A stretch of DNA of 64,000 nt from Bolinopsis microptera (lineage: Eukaryota; Ctenophora; Tentaculata; Lobata; Bolinopsidae). Under the pieces are notes generated by a model, which did no database searches, had not been told where the DNA came from, and worked only from the letters and a program-made list of their open reading frames with translations. The stretch's first letter is position 1; each line of letters starts with the position of its first letter. The position numbers were made by a program, and so were the translations under genes. Positions 42,427 through 56,600 of this stretch are shown piece by piece. The stretch lies in NCBI RefSeq assembly GCF_026151205.1, contig NC_087073.1, positions 9,624,411 through 9,688,410 of the forward strand, read 5' to 3'.

Positions 42427-45400
42427 ACCTGTAATTAGTGGGGAATTATTTCGAACCATTTTAAAACTGTTATAAATTTTTTAAATAATTCAACTGATGA
42501 AATGTGTGTGCAACTATGTTGTCACTTCAGAAATTGATTTCCTTTTCAAGGCTTCAAGATAAATGGGCGATAACGCATCATGGTGCATTTCGATACATAA
42601 TAATTCAATAATAATTCAATTTCATCAAACTTGCAGGCCGAGCCAAGAAGATTTTGTATAACAAATACGAAAACCAGTTACAAAACTTAATACACTAAGT
42701 GACTGCTTGGATTTGATAAAGAGAATTGGAACAATATACAGTAGAATATCAATATACAGTTTGTCTTTGTACCGGGTACCTCGATATACCGGGCTTCTTC
42801 TTTGTTCTTTCCATAAAACTTGTAGTTAATTAGCTCGTGTTGTGCAGGAAATGTGATTAATAATACCGTAGCACATATCAAGCTGTATTACATCTCAATA
42901 CGACATAATACAATAATACATGTATATAAGGCCCTAATGGAGCTGCATAAGATACGCTTGACAGGTTATTTGAGAGGCAACAGAAACTGGGGATTGTAAT
43001 CACGTGAACCTCTCTAAGTCTACCGGATTTTTTCTATACCGTGCACTTTTTTTTCTCCTGAGAGGCCGGCTGGTTATATATAGACGTTTTATTTAACAAC
43101 AAAAATTGTGATTCCTCGTAGTAGACTGATTGAAGAAAAGTAAACAGGTACAAGACACAGAAATTGACTTGACGAAGCTTTTAAAATTGTTCAACAAAAT
43201 TGAAGTAAGCTGCAAGAGAAATGTAAGGGTACACAGGCCGTACTGCCGTGAAATAATTACCGGTTGGTGGCACTCGCACTTTCCGATTCAAAATATCTGA
43301 ATGGAACGTGAGTGTGCGTAACATGACACCACCGTCCGTTTCTTGAAACTCATTTACACGTCAATAATAAACTAAAACAAGAGATGGTACACAGCCTAAA
43401 ACAACCCTCGACAAATTAAAAATATATAGGTTTCTAATTTTGATATCAGCTCGAGGTTTCATCAGGTCATTAAAATTATATTAGTGATGGCCATTTTGTC
43501 AGTTATCGATTACGACAAAGAGAAATTTAAGACAAATTAGGCAACGATTATATTATAAATCTATTGTATTATTATTCAAATTATATAACTCAATCTGAAT
43601 TTCAACAGCTTCAGATAGGAACTATTAAGTAATAGGATACAATGAAGTATAGTAGGTACATGGTTATACTTATAGAGTGATAATAATCGCACAACTGACG
43701 TACAGATAAATGCATGGCCGGATGACTAGTGACTAGGGATTCCAAGGAATATTTACACGAATGAGGTCAATGTTAAGGCCTGAGTACAACAGAGGTCTGC
43801 AGCAACACTAACATGGAAATGTATCAGAATATTTCCGCTAGGAACTAAAATTTTAAATCTAGGTACTAAATATGAGGACTTGTAAAGCAGGAGCAAAGCT
43901 AGGCTTGCGTGAAAATTAACCACATTTATATTATGCTGAATCATATTAATATTATGTAAGCAGTGCTGTCATGATCTTATAGAGGCAATTGGGGACAGGG
44001 GCGTAGTTTTAGTTAATTTATTCGTAAGGAAATATAAATGCTATCGTCAATGCTATCCAAAAGTCGAAACCTACTTATATAGTATAAGAGCAATCCTATC
44101 TAGATCTAATATATGAGCATATTGTGACTGTAGGCTGCAACTGAGAGTAAATGTATTCCAATTCCCAGTGTACAAGATTACGAATGATCAATATAACTTC
44201 TAATAATATCGCATTCCCAATTCCTAATCCACGTTAATGTGCATGGTGAATGACATGAGTGGTGACCACTAGTGAGTAGCTAAGTGCTGAGACACACTCC
44301 TACGTGTTATAATAGGATCCACAGTCTTGATGATGTTACAATTTACATCAGCACCAGAAGTAAGGAAAATTGTAAATTTTATGGGAAGCCGCGGATTTTT
44401 CTTCTTCTCGGGACGGGCTCAATCATTACTAGGGACAGCTTGCTCTGCTTCACTTCCCTCGGTACGTGGTGCACTCTGCAGCTGATAATATGCAGCAGAG
44501 TGCAGACAATAACATTGATTATAGAGTTAGAGCGCGACTATACGGCAGTCTGCCAACTATAATTGGCTGTTGTCTAGTCTGCACAGGCTTTAACTACCTA
44601 TTATAAATCCATTGACTAAATTCATCTATAAGTATAAGCTAGGAATGACACACTTACGCAAATAGAGTGGTTTCGTTTATATTCACAGCTATCAGTATTC
44701 AGTATTACTGAAATATTTAGATAAATCACGTGACCATTAAATTGAACTTTAAAAGATGTGAGCGTGCATTCCAGATTCGTTTGAATGATATAATTTACGA
44801 TTGATGTCGATCAGTTGAACTTAAATCTTTGGACCTAATGTTTGAGAATAGAAGGACCGTCCTGATTAGTCACTGATTACTGTGGGCGATTTTCGAAATG
44901 AAACATAAATTAGTATAGATAACAGAACGTATGTTTACTGTTATCTATGTGGGAAGTAGCCGAATTACAGACACTAATTTCCAATTCATCCCCAATGAAA
45001 GGTTAGCTACGAATACTGTGGGGGGGGGGGGGGGGGCTACTGTGTATTCTTAGCAAGACTCTACACGCTTCAGGATCCTGAACGCACGAATAAAGGAGTT
45101 TGTTGATCTGCAGGGCTAGTGCTCTGAGGAATAAAAATAGGGTTCAGTCTATGAGGAGATGACTAATTACTAACTAAAGCCTATATATAGTCAATAGGGT
45201 ACCCGCCCCTAATCCTATAGCACAAAGAGAAAAAGATTCAGGCATATCATATCTATATTCTATATCTGTCGGATATAAATTATAAATAGAACCCCCGTTA
45301 TACTTATATTGGACTTGGAGAAGGCCAGTTTCAAAAATTAAGCTTAATGCGAGCAGACACTGATAACTTTGAAGGGTCTGTTTACTGTTAGTGCTACTGC

Positions 45401-45450
45401 TATGATATGAGTAAAATGATATGAACAATTGACGATATCGATTATGTTCC

Positions 45451-45580
45451 GACTCAACGGGGGGATTGGGAACGCAACGACCATTAAATTTAATGACCAT
45501 TAATGACAATGTCAGTATTGGCAAAAAAATGCTGAAATTAATGGTCGTTGCGCGTACCCCCCCCCCCCCCCCCGACTTAA
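45451..45580. repeat. Short foldback element with G/C-run ends
   Basis: GACTCAACGGGGGG...GGAACGCAACGACCATTAA on the left is inverted on the right as TTAATGGTCGTTGCGCGTACCCCC...GACTTAAC. Like a miniature inverted-repeat element; no clear target duplication. Confidence 0.7.
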
Positions 45581-46533
45581 CACTACCTTTACAAAATCAA
45601 GAAGTAGGAGCATTTTGATAATAATGTCTTGCAAGAGTCGAGCCCCACCCCAAAATGAGGGGGCGTGCAGAATGAACAATTACATTTAAACAGAACACAT
45701 TCTTTAGAACGGAATGATATAAAGAGCACTATCCAATGAGTAGCCTGTAGCACACTACCTACACACTACTACTAGACAGGTACACCAGAGGAACCAAATA
45801 CACACATAAACCAAGTTAGGCGCTACTAAAATAAGCAGGACTGTGCATTAAATTCGAGCCAGAGTCCAGTAAAAATGAAGCTTAAAGAGCACATTCGTGT
45901 TGCATGCGCTCGACCTGATTACCGTCAAGGCTGATTATGTTCTTATGCCATATTTGAGCAATATAACTCCCGAATAGTTACTCTTGTGTGTGTACGCTGC
46001 TGCTGCAGCCTGCAGCGTGCATTTTCACGACAAACGAGTTTCAGGGAAATTATTGGCGAATTCTTAATGTGGCCACTGTTACTAACAATTTACCAACTAA
46101 TCTGGCTACTAACAACAACACTGAGGTCTGAGTAGCTTACTCTAACGAGTCCTAGATGTATCAATGTACAATGCAACCTTAAAATACAAGTACAATAGTA
46201 CAATGAGCCTGGAGCCTAAGAAAAGGGGAGAGAGAGGGAGAGAGAGAGGGTGTACACTGTACAACTACAAGCAAGCTCATTACTTCATTAGAAAGCTGTC
46301 TGCAGCCCTGCTCTCACAAGGTATCTGGATCATAACATATTAGTGGTAATATTGTGTGTGTAATAGAACAATTAGTCATAGGTTCACGCATCATGAGGCT
46401 AGGACAGGTGCAACACATGGTGCAGTGTGTAAAGGACTCTGATCTGTAACACTGCAGAAACATTACTCTGAAGTAGTGTGGTAGTTGTCAGACTGGGGAT
46501 CTGCATGCAATAATTTTATAGAGCTCTTCCTGT

Positions 46534-46675
46534 ACACCTCCTGTACAGTGTACACCTCCTGTACACCTCCTGTACAGTGTACACCTCCTGTACAGTGTAC
46601 ACCTCCTGTACAGTGTACACCTCCTGTACAGTGTACACCTCCTGTACAGTGTACACCTCCTGTACACCTCCTGGT
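46534..46675. repeat. Minisatellite TGTACACCTCCTGTACAG, 18-20 bp unit
   Basis: Seven to eight copies. Each unit contains the palindromes TGTACA and CTGTACAG, so both strands look alike and all frames stay open. Confidence 0.9.
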
Positions 46676-47627
46676 ATAGAGGAATGAGAACGTCATGAGT
46701 AAAACATGTAAACAAGTTAGCAACTGTCAGGGCTACTCATGATGCACTAACAGCATATTAGTCTAATATTACAATCATCATCAGTCTAATAAAGTGTACA
46801 CTGTTATACAACACTGCAAATCTACACAAACCTAGCAGGAAATGGAAATAAAGAGACAGAGAAAACGGTAAGACATCACTTTATATAAGGGGTAATGAAG
46901 AACAGTGGCATGGTACTAGTACTAGCTGTACAGGGCATATAAGGACAAGCAAAGAAACTAGAGAGCTTACCGCGGGTAGGGTGTGAGTTAAACACACTGA
47001 TAGCTGAAATATTACCTCAACACGAAAGGTCCGCAAACTATGTAGTTTGGCTATTAAAAGTGTGCTACGTCATGTTTAGTGTCCAACACTTTACCTTATC
47101 AGCAGCTGTAAACGGATAACAGTTTAATTCGAGATGGAAATGTGGAATAGTACACTACTAAGTAAAACGCTTTCCTTAACAAAATACAGTAACATGATTT
47201 AAAACCAACATTATATCGACCATTATTAACATTTCGTCGAGTACGCAATTCATTATTAAAATTTACTAGCTGGATACGGTCCAATAAAACTTGAAATTGA
47301 ATCCGAGCGCAACATAGCACAATTTACATTAAAATCAAAGTAAATAGTTAAATTCTGATTCTGTATTGATATGCAGACTTTGTACATATTTTAGATTTTA
47401 CTTTGACGATCATCGAAAAATCTTTAACACAACTCAAAAGGTATCAAGTCTTACCATATCAAACAAACACAACGCCAGACTGGGCATTTTGAAATCGTGT
47501 CGGCTCCTTACATATTGATCAAATCCTCGGGCGAATCTCCGTATTAATTAATTAACTCCATCGCCAAAATCAGGCCTGTACATCATTTAGAACTCTAAAA
47601 AAAAACGCCATGAAGGCATCAAATTCG

Positions 47628-50600
47628 TCATCCGTTGTCAGAGGTCTCATCAAAAATATTCTTAGATTCTGGGGTAAGACCCTGAACAAAACTGCTAAAC
47701 ACTTGAGTTTTGGAGAGTTGCCAAACAAACTCGGAGTGCACTCCAGCTGAATCACTAAACGAGGTCAAGTCAATATCCGACTCCCCATTTTCATCAAAAG
47801 TCACGTGGTCAGCGTAGTGACCAATGCAAGTCCTCATGAATTCGTAAAACATGTCCCCAATTTCAACCGTCTGATCTGAAGTCCGCTCTGCTTTCGCTAT
47901 CTTCGCTTTGTAAAGTTTGAGGTCCAGAGTGAGTTTTTTTCGGAACTTCTTGTTGAAGGGAATGTCGGTGAAGTTGGGGCGTTTCTCATACCGTTTCTCA
48001 GAGATATACACCATAAGACATTCTTCATCTAGTGCATCCTCGTCCAGTTCCTTAGCGTGCTGTTTAAGAACAGTGGGTTAGAATTTTCCTTAATCTTATT
48101 TACAATTTATTAAAATTAGTTTAAGAAAAGCAGCTCTACGAACTCTCAACACTGTGTAATGTGTATTATGATAATGTATTATGTCAATGCATAATGTATA
48201 TTGTATAATGTTTAATCTATAATGTGTATTTTGATAAGGGAACCACAAATGTACTGACCTGCTTGAGGATGCCGATAACGAAGGGAACGGGAGAAGAGGT
48301 AGCATCAAGAATCTCCTGGGGCAAAACTGGGATGTAGATACCTTGCCATTGTAGAGGGTACAACAGTTGCATTATCGAGTGAATGATAGTCGTAAGGTCA
48401 CTTAGGTTCTCCGCAATGAACAGCAACTAAAAAGATTTCCTTGTACTCGGAATATAACTGTTGATAAAGGGTACAACTTGACGATAGAATGAAAATTTAA
48501 AATTTAATGTTATAGAGTAAGAAAGGGAATGAAAGCAATTTTGAGATTGATTCACAGAAATTGTTATAATGTAAATACCTTTCGTTCGGCGAGAAGATTG
48601 ATAAATATTTCGACCAGAAGTTTTGATCCCAGTTTAACAAGGACGTAGGCTAGATCAACATGCTCGAACCTCTTCCCTGGGAATTGGAAAACTGTTTTAG
48701 CCTATAACGAAGAGGTTGGCTACTAAAAAATTACAGTATGCTCATTACTCCACATATTCACCAACCATCTTGTTCTACTCAGGTCAATTCAAAGTTCAAA
48801 CTTACCAGCAGTAACTCGTTCTATGTGAATATCGACCAAGTTTCCGATTTTAGGGTTGATGTATTTGACAGTGACACTCTTGCCCGGCTTGGGAGCATTC
48901 TGTTCGATGAGTGCCTTGAGGAAGGAATAAGCTCCTGCGCTGCTAAAGTCTCTCAGATGTACAACCTGATGGGATATAGAGTTCATTATCGTGCTTCTAC
49001 ATAACATAGCTGGCTTAAATGAAATAAAATACCATCCACCATTAGGGTCTTAATTTATTGAATTAGGTTTTGGTTGGTCGACTTTCAAAGGAGTTCAAAG
49101 AAAAATAGACAAAGAAATTAGAAAAATAAGCTGGCTAGTGATCTTACATGGTCGAATATTTTCGAGAATGTTTCAAAACTTCTCAGTTTAGTGACCATGC
49201 AGTAAACCACTGGGAATCTCTTCTCAGGAGGGTTGCTCTTTGCAGCCGGCAGAAATCTTCTACAGTAACCAAACTTATTCTGAAAAGGAGATGGTTTACC
49301 TAAATGACAACTACAAGAACTCTGTAGTGATTTTGATTACCCACTGCGAAGATCGTACTGTGTTTAATAGGGTATAATATTTCTTTCTCATACCTGCGCC
49401 TGAAGATCAGTGAAGACAAAACAGTAAGTCTCTGTTTTCATTTTCTTAACAGGTTCCACAATGTCCATGTCAGGAAAACAAAATTGAGGAATGCTCAAGG
49501 TAACTGAAGTGATATAAATGCTAGTTCTCAGTTTTAACAATTGCAAAAGTATCAACAAAATTTAGGTGATATGAAAGAACGAATAAAATAACTGTCATAA
49601 AATTTAATATAATAGCCGACTTACTGGAAGCAGTTTTGTCATCCTCCAGTACCCTCAGAGGAGGATGGCTCCAGCTGATGTACGGACAAAAGTTCTCACT
49701 CTTCCTCCTCAAGGACACTTCACACACGAACTCAAAGAGCGGGAAATCTTCCCTTACATCGGTGGGAGTTTGAGGACTGTCCGGATCTTTAACCTTACGA
49801 AGCTCTCTCACCCGGTCCGCTAGAAGCTTTTTAGGGTCTTGACACATCTTCTCTTCCAGGAGACGGAGAGTTTTAGCGTCCGGAGCTTCTGATGTTGAGG
49901 ATAATTTGCCTGGCTCCGTCTCTGAGGAATTTCAATTATAAACAAGGATGAAATCAGCTACTCTACAGATATTGGGATATTAAGGCCTAGGGTTGATGTC
50001 AACTTTTTTGGGCACTTCCTGGGTTACGATTACCACGTGCCATTTGAGTCTAAATCATTAGTCCGTTATAGAAGATTATGTAATACTTCTACTTTTACAG
50101 TGAACTATCACCAGATAACAAGCAGCAAATTATTAGTTCTAATTGCTCAGAGCTTTAAAAAATAATTGAAAGTTCAAAAGAATCACTATGTTCCAAGACA
50201 GTTTAACTCAGATCAATGACTATTGTACGAGCACTAACACAGACACAAATGAGCATGACGCATTTCCACTACAGTTCCTCCAATCCTAATCAATTTGCAA
50301 AGAATTTCAATGCCATAGGATAGGAAAATCGGGAAATTTATCAGAGCAGACACTGAATTAGAGCGGCTAAATATTCTTCGGGCATGATTCCACAGTAAAC
50401 TTATTAATCATTCAACTAAACGAGCAATTAAGTAATCCACAGACAGAATCATCCGACTATAAATCCGTACCGTTGGATTCCTTGACTTCCCGTCGCTTGC
50501 TGCCCCTCATGCTGTTGTATAGTACTGAGATTCTGTTCTTTCTCTTCTGCTCTGTTTGGTCTGTACCCGAGAGGTTCTTCTTCTTTTCTTCCTTCAACTG

Positions 50601-53600
50601 AAAATATTTTGTGATGGGCGTTGTGGATAAAAATCCAAACTTATGTTGGCGATTATTCTTCAAAAAGGACAAACTGAACACCACAAATTTCACCGTATGA
50701 ATTTCCCACCAAGTACTTGACGCGCCCAGCATCATGACTACAAATTATTTGTCACTAATTGTGCTTTGTAAACTACATATTTTGCCACAAATGTGTTAAA
50801 GTCTCAGATTCTTACGTCTAATCATAATTATACAGTATGCACAACCTATTCAAGTGGGTGATTAGAATGGATAACATGGTCGCAGGTCAATTTGAAAGAA
50901 AAAGAACTTTTACTTGTTTTATTTGGCTGCAGTTCAAGTTAATACTCATTTTGATGATATGTATTGTTTCCCATTGAAGTCAGCATAATGTAAGGTGGCC
51001 AGGTCTTACCTCAGTTAACTTTGATCTAGAAACCGCAAATATTTACGGAGATGGAACGTTTAGGAGACAACTCATTGCAGTTAGACTACTCCTACTTTTC
51101 ATGACTTTTTCTTAAGTAGTTTCCGTGTCTTTTTAGCTACCACTGCCACTTAAACGTTTAAATGATCTAAACATATTAAAGCGGAGACAGAGCTCCAGAT
51201 GAAGGTTGTAGACGTTGAATTTTTGAATTAAGCATGAACCGTATTTTCGCGCCTTCGAGATAAAGACGGTTTCTTCATAACTTTAAATTATCAGCATATT
51301 TACAGGACTCATGCGTTCTCCTTTTGTTTAGTCTACCTCATTGTTTCGTCACGCCTTCGAGATAAAGAAGGTTTCTTCATAACTTTTTAAATTATCAGCA
51401 TATTTACAGGACTCATGCGTTCTCCTTTTGTTTAATCTACCTCATTGTTTCGTCACGCCTTCGAAATAAAGAAGGTTTCTTCATAACTTTTTAAATTATC
51501 AGCATATTTACAGGACTCATGCGTTCTCCTTTTGTTTAATCTACCTCATTGTTTCGTCACAAAGTAAGATAATTGTATAATAGATCACACACTTTGGATT
51601 CAACATTTTGTAATATCTGACGATCTTTTTATTATTTTTTACACAAAATGGATTGCTCAGCACATTTTCTCCAGATAAATACTTCAAACACTTCACATAA
51701 AATGTCACAATTTATTCAATCTAGTCGGCCTGTCCAGGACAACTACAAGTCTAATTCAAGTTCAAGTTCCCAACTATAACTGGCCGTATAACTCGTCTTG
51801 CGTCTACCTACACCGTCGGGCCGTTTCATTATTTGTCTACTTTCTGTAGAACAATAATGTGCTCGTCTAATTTCGCTGAAATATTACAGAGCAAGGACCG
51901 GGAAACTAATCGTTTTGTACAAGAAGTTGACCCTTCAATTGCGTGCCTATATCCCTCTAATTTCATAATCGTAATTAACGACATAAATAAAGAATTTATT
52001 GAATTTGAATTTTGCATTTTGTTTTTGGTTTCGTTGAACGGCCGGATTGAATTGTTGGTTAATCTGATCATTGAGAGGTTAACTGTTTATTGATTATATT
52101 GTATAATAACTTAATAAGTAAGCATATTGAAGAAGCAATGTCTGCATCTGAACCCCTAGTACCTTCATTAGACAAGGATGAAGTCGACGAACTCAACGCT
52201 CTTTTTGACAAGTTAGCATAAGCTATTTTAACTACTCGATTATGGTAAAAATATGCCTTGAAGTCACAAGAAAAATTAGAAAGGCTTCCTCAAAATGAAC
52301 AAAAAGTAATTGGAATTTGTAGCAACAATACTTATTTAAGGGGGTCTTTATCATAATTCTCTCGAAATTGACTTTATAGTTGTTTCCGATAGAGGGGAGT
52401 GATATCTACCAAATGCAGCTGATAGATAATATTCCCCTCTATCAGAAACAACTATAAAATAAATTTCGAGAGAATTAGGATGAAGATCCCCCCGGCCCCC
52501 TTAAGATGGAATAGCAACAAAATGAAATTGCTCCAAACTAAAAATATTTTCGAACCTTCATTCAAGTAAACCCAGAATTATAAAACACCCTATGTTTCTA
52601 AAAACAACTAGCAATGAAGGTTGATACTCGACAGCGATACACGGGATCCTATCTGATAAATCTAATATATCCTTAATTTTATAATGAATAATACGAGAGG
52701 ATGTGTTGCAGGTTCGATGACAACGGTAACGGTGAACTCGATGTAGGGGAACTTACCAAACTGATTAGCAATCTCGGGGTCATAGCTAGAGATGAGGTAT
52801 CATAATTCATTATTACATTTTATCAGCCGTGTTATTGCAATAATTTGTAATATTATTGGATGTTTTAATTCGGTTTGGTTTTAAAGGTTTGAAGCTAATC
52901 GTTATAAAACCCAGACTTGATATTTCGGTAGTACACTTATACATTAGTCCAAAATGTTTTAAATCCGTAAAGCATCATCTCTGTAACAGGATTTAAAGAA
53001 CCTAGTGGACGCAATTGACGACAATTTGAGCGGCACGATAGACTGCTGGGAGTTAGTGAACTATATCGACAAAATAATGGCCGACGATTTTACGTGAGTA
53101 AAATGTTGCACTATAAAAGTCCTTTAAAAAACCATAGTTAATAAAAAATATTCGATACTTTGTTGATGCAGTTAAGGGGAGATACACCAAAAACGTTTTT
53201 GCTCCGAACATCGATTTTATTTTATATTATGGTTAAATAGACAAACAGAATAAGATTGCACACCTTCAAAATTTTCTTAAAATATTCCCTCATCGAGAAA
53301 AAAATATTTTTCTTTTTCGAAAATTTTTAAAATTTGGAGAAGTCTGTCACTGTAATAAAAGTTTTTTGGCTGATTTTTTTACTGAACATTACTTACAATC
53401 CGTACAAGAAGCCATTGAAAGGATTATGTAATTGAACGATAAATGACGAAGTTACAGACCAAACAAGGTCGAAAAAATAAAATTTGAAATTTTTCCCACT
53501 TCTAAAGTTGTACATTTCACTAATCACCCGGGTCAGCAGATATCGCTTCAAAAATTCTTGTGAGTGTAGCTGATGATCATATCAAACTTTTTGGAGTAGG

Positions 53601-56600
53601 ATTTCTCTCAGATTTGAGTTTTAAGCTATGCAATGTGGCCTCAAACGACTTAGTAAAATTCATCGTAAAAAAGGGCAAAAAAGGCAGATTTAAGGCTTAA
53701 AATGCCTATTATAACTCAAAAAGTGTCAGTTTTTTTTGAAATAATTTTTACAGGATTGTAATCAGCTTGGTAAGACGAATCTTTTAGTACGACATTTATA
53801 ATATTTAAAGACACAAAATTTGTAAAAAAATGTGTACAATTTGTACAAAATTTATACAAGGGGGGACCCTTGTGTTCGAGTTAGAAAATTATTTAAGACA
53901 ATTTGTCTTCTAAAAGCACCTATTTGGTACTACAAGATTCGTCTTACCAAGCTGATTACGATCCTGTAAAAATTATTTCAAAAAAAACTGACACTTTTTG
54001 AGTTATAGGCATTTTAAGCCTTAAATCTGCCTTTTTTGCCCTTTTTTACGATGAATTTTACTAAGTCGTTTGAGGCCACATTGCATAGCTTAAAACTCAA
54101 ATTTGAGAGAAATCCTACTCCAAAAAGTTTGATATGATCATCAGCTACACTCACAAGAATTTTTGAAGCGATATCTGCTGACCCGGGTGATTGGTGAAAT
54201 GTACAACTTTAGAAGTGGGAAAAATTTCAATTTTTATTTTTTCGACCTTGTTTGGTCTGTAACTTCGTCATTTATCGTTTAATTATATAATCCTTTCAAT
54301 GGCTTTTTGTACGGATTGTAACTGTAAGTAATGTTCAGTAAAAAAATCAGCCAAACTACTTTTAAAATGGCCGAACTATCGGTATTACAGTGACAGACTT
54401 CTCCAAATTTTAAAATTTTTCGAAAAAGAAAAATTTTTTTTTTTCAATGAGGGAATATTTTTAGAAAATTTTGAAGGTGTGCAATCTTATTCTTTTTGTT
54501 TATTTAACCATGATATAAAATAAAATCGATGTTCGGAGCAAAAACTTTTTTGGCGTATCTCACCTTAAACACCAATTTAACGGGATATTTTACAAGGTCG
54601 GAAGAAATAGTTGAGGCGTTTAACCTGATGGACGTTGATCAGGGAGGGGAGATATCACTCGAAGAACTGAGAGATGCAATGAAAGACGCTGACGTAGGCA
54701 TAACTAAAACAGAGATGGATTACATGTTCAGAAAGGTACAAAACTGCCCATTTAAATGTAAATGCCAACTATGTCATTTCAAATCAGTTCAAATCAGTTC
54801 CCCTAATCAATTATTCCTGTCCAGGTTGATCGTAACGGAGATGGTAATTTAAGCTTATCTGAGTTCAGAAGCCTACTAAGAAGGAAAGCTACAAAACCAA
54901 AAGAAGATAAAGCTGCAAGCTGAGTCTAGAACCTACTGAAACAAAAGAAACGAAGAGTATGCCATCCAAAAATACAGACTAAACTTTCGATCTTACGAAA
55001 ACGGATATTCGCCCCATTTTTGCTATGAGAAACTATCATGTCAATTGCGATTAGAGAACATCATTGTGTCTTGAAACTCAAGACAACTCAAGACAACTCA
55101 AGACAACTCAAGACAACTAAACTTAAGACAACTCATGCAACAATGAATTGTTTCAAATTGAACTCAGAGTAACGAATATCGGAAAAAGGGAAATGTTGCA
55201 TTCTCAAGGGAAGGCTGTAGAGTGTAGAGGAGCACAGCTTATAATCTCAGGAGTTAACACTGTCTTGGAAATTAGATTAAAAAGAATTTTTACATTTACT
55301 ACGACTATACAAGTATACATTGAGCAATGATTTTTATTTTGTACAAGGTATTGTGCACATAACACCACAGCAGCACAGAGGTTTGAATATATTAGTGTAA
55401 TTTTTATTATGTGTAAAAGTAATTACGGGTTGCGAGAGGGGCCAGGGGGTCAAAATCTAAAGGGGTCAAAATCTGACCTGTAAACGATCCATTTAGTATT
55501 CGATGATTTAATATTTATCTATCTTGTATACCCAGAATATTTTGAGGCAATCGGGACAAAACAAGTGAACAGTGAACGAGGGGTAAAGTGTGTAACGTAA
55601 TCCAGTGTTTAACAACAACACGGTCATTACCATTTTGGTGAACACAGTATGAGAATAAAACGTCAGAATAAACATGAGAAGCCCATCAAATATGAATATC
55701 ATTTACCAGCCATACCAGCACCACCAGCTATGACGAGAAGTTCGTACGGTACGTACTTTTAAAAATGGCTGTACCGTACGTACTAATAAAATTGGTTATA
55801 AAGTACGATAAACGGGTTTTCGATGGAAGTCCGACTTTCGTGACAAAATTATAACAGGAACAATTGAAATGGCGCTACGGGCACCTAAACTTATGTCGCC
55901 GCATTCTTATTTCCATCATTAGAAAAGTATGACTGTACGTGCTCCTATTGAGTATAATTGCAGTTATTTAAATTAATTTATTGTCTTAAAAATTGTTTAA
56001 CTTTAATTCGACTTTAACATTCACTGGCCCCAAAATCTTAGGCCGCCACTACGGGTGAGACAAGATTTTCTGAAGAATATTTAACTTGACACATTTTAGA
56101 TTAAGTTCCTATATAATGACAGTTGTAGGTTTCTCACTCTCAGTATTAGAGCCAATAATCAGTTAACTCACCTTTGTGCCTTTGGATCGGAATCTCATCT
56201 TTTCACAAAAATTTAGGATTTTCCACGAGATGACAGAGCAAATTCTTAAAATTAAGAACGAAGTTAAAGAAACATAAAGCAAAATGAGTTGTCAGATAAT
56301 TACATCCAGTATACACGCTGACACACATATATCACGGCCGTGGAGTTGCTTAATTCAATTCCAATTTCAAAGTGATAACGCAAAGTGCCCCAGTACAGTC
56401 CTCAGTAAATACGTAATAAACAAAACCAAAACGTCAAAAGTGTTAAATAAAATTCGAAGCTTGCTGTTTACGAAAGTGTACGAGTACACACTGCAACATT
56501 GATATTCTACGCATGCAGGAAGCTTGGATAATTCATATGTGGAGCTAACTTTAGCATGCATACTGCTGAGAAGCCTGAAAGCTTGTATTGTGGTGTAGTT

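Larger units (their letters stand above)
42430..47627. other. No gene recognised, apart from repeats listed
   Basis: About 5 kb of AT-rich sequence between two - strand genes. A stem (TAGATAACAG...CTGTTATCTA) is near 44917-44949. The upstream part of the 42-kb gene may lie here. Repeats are listed separately. Confidence 0.4.

Noticed and set aside
46463-46723. CTGGVH repeat frames
   Set aside because: Product of the palindromic TGTACACCTCC minisatellite.
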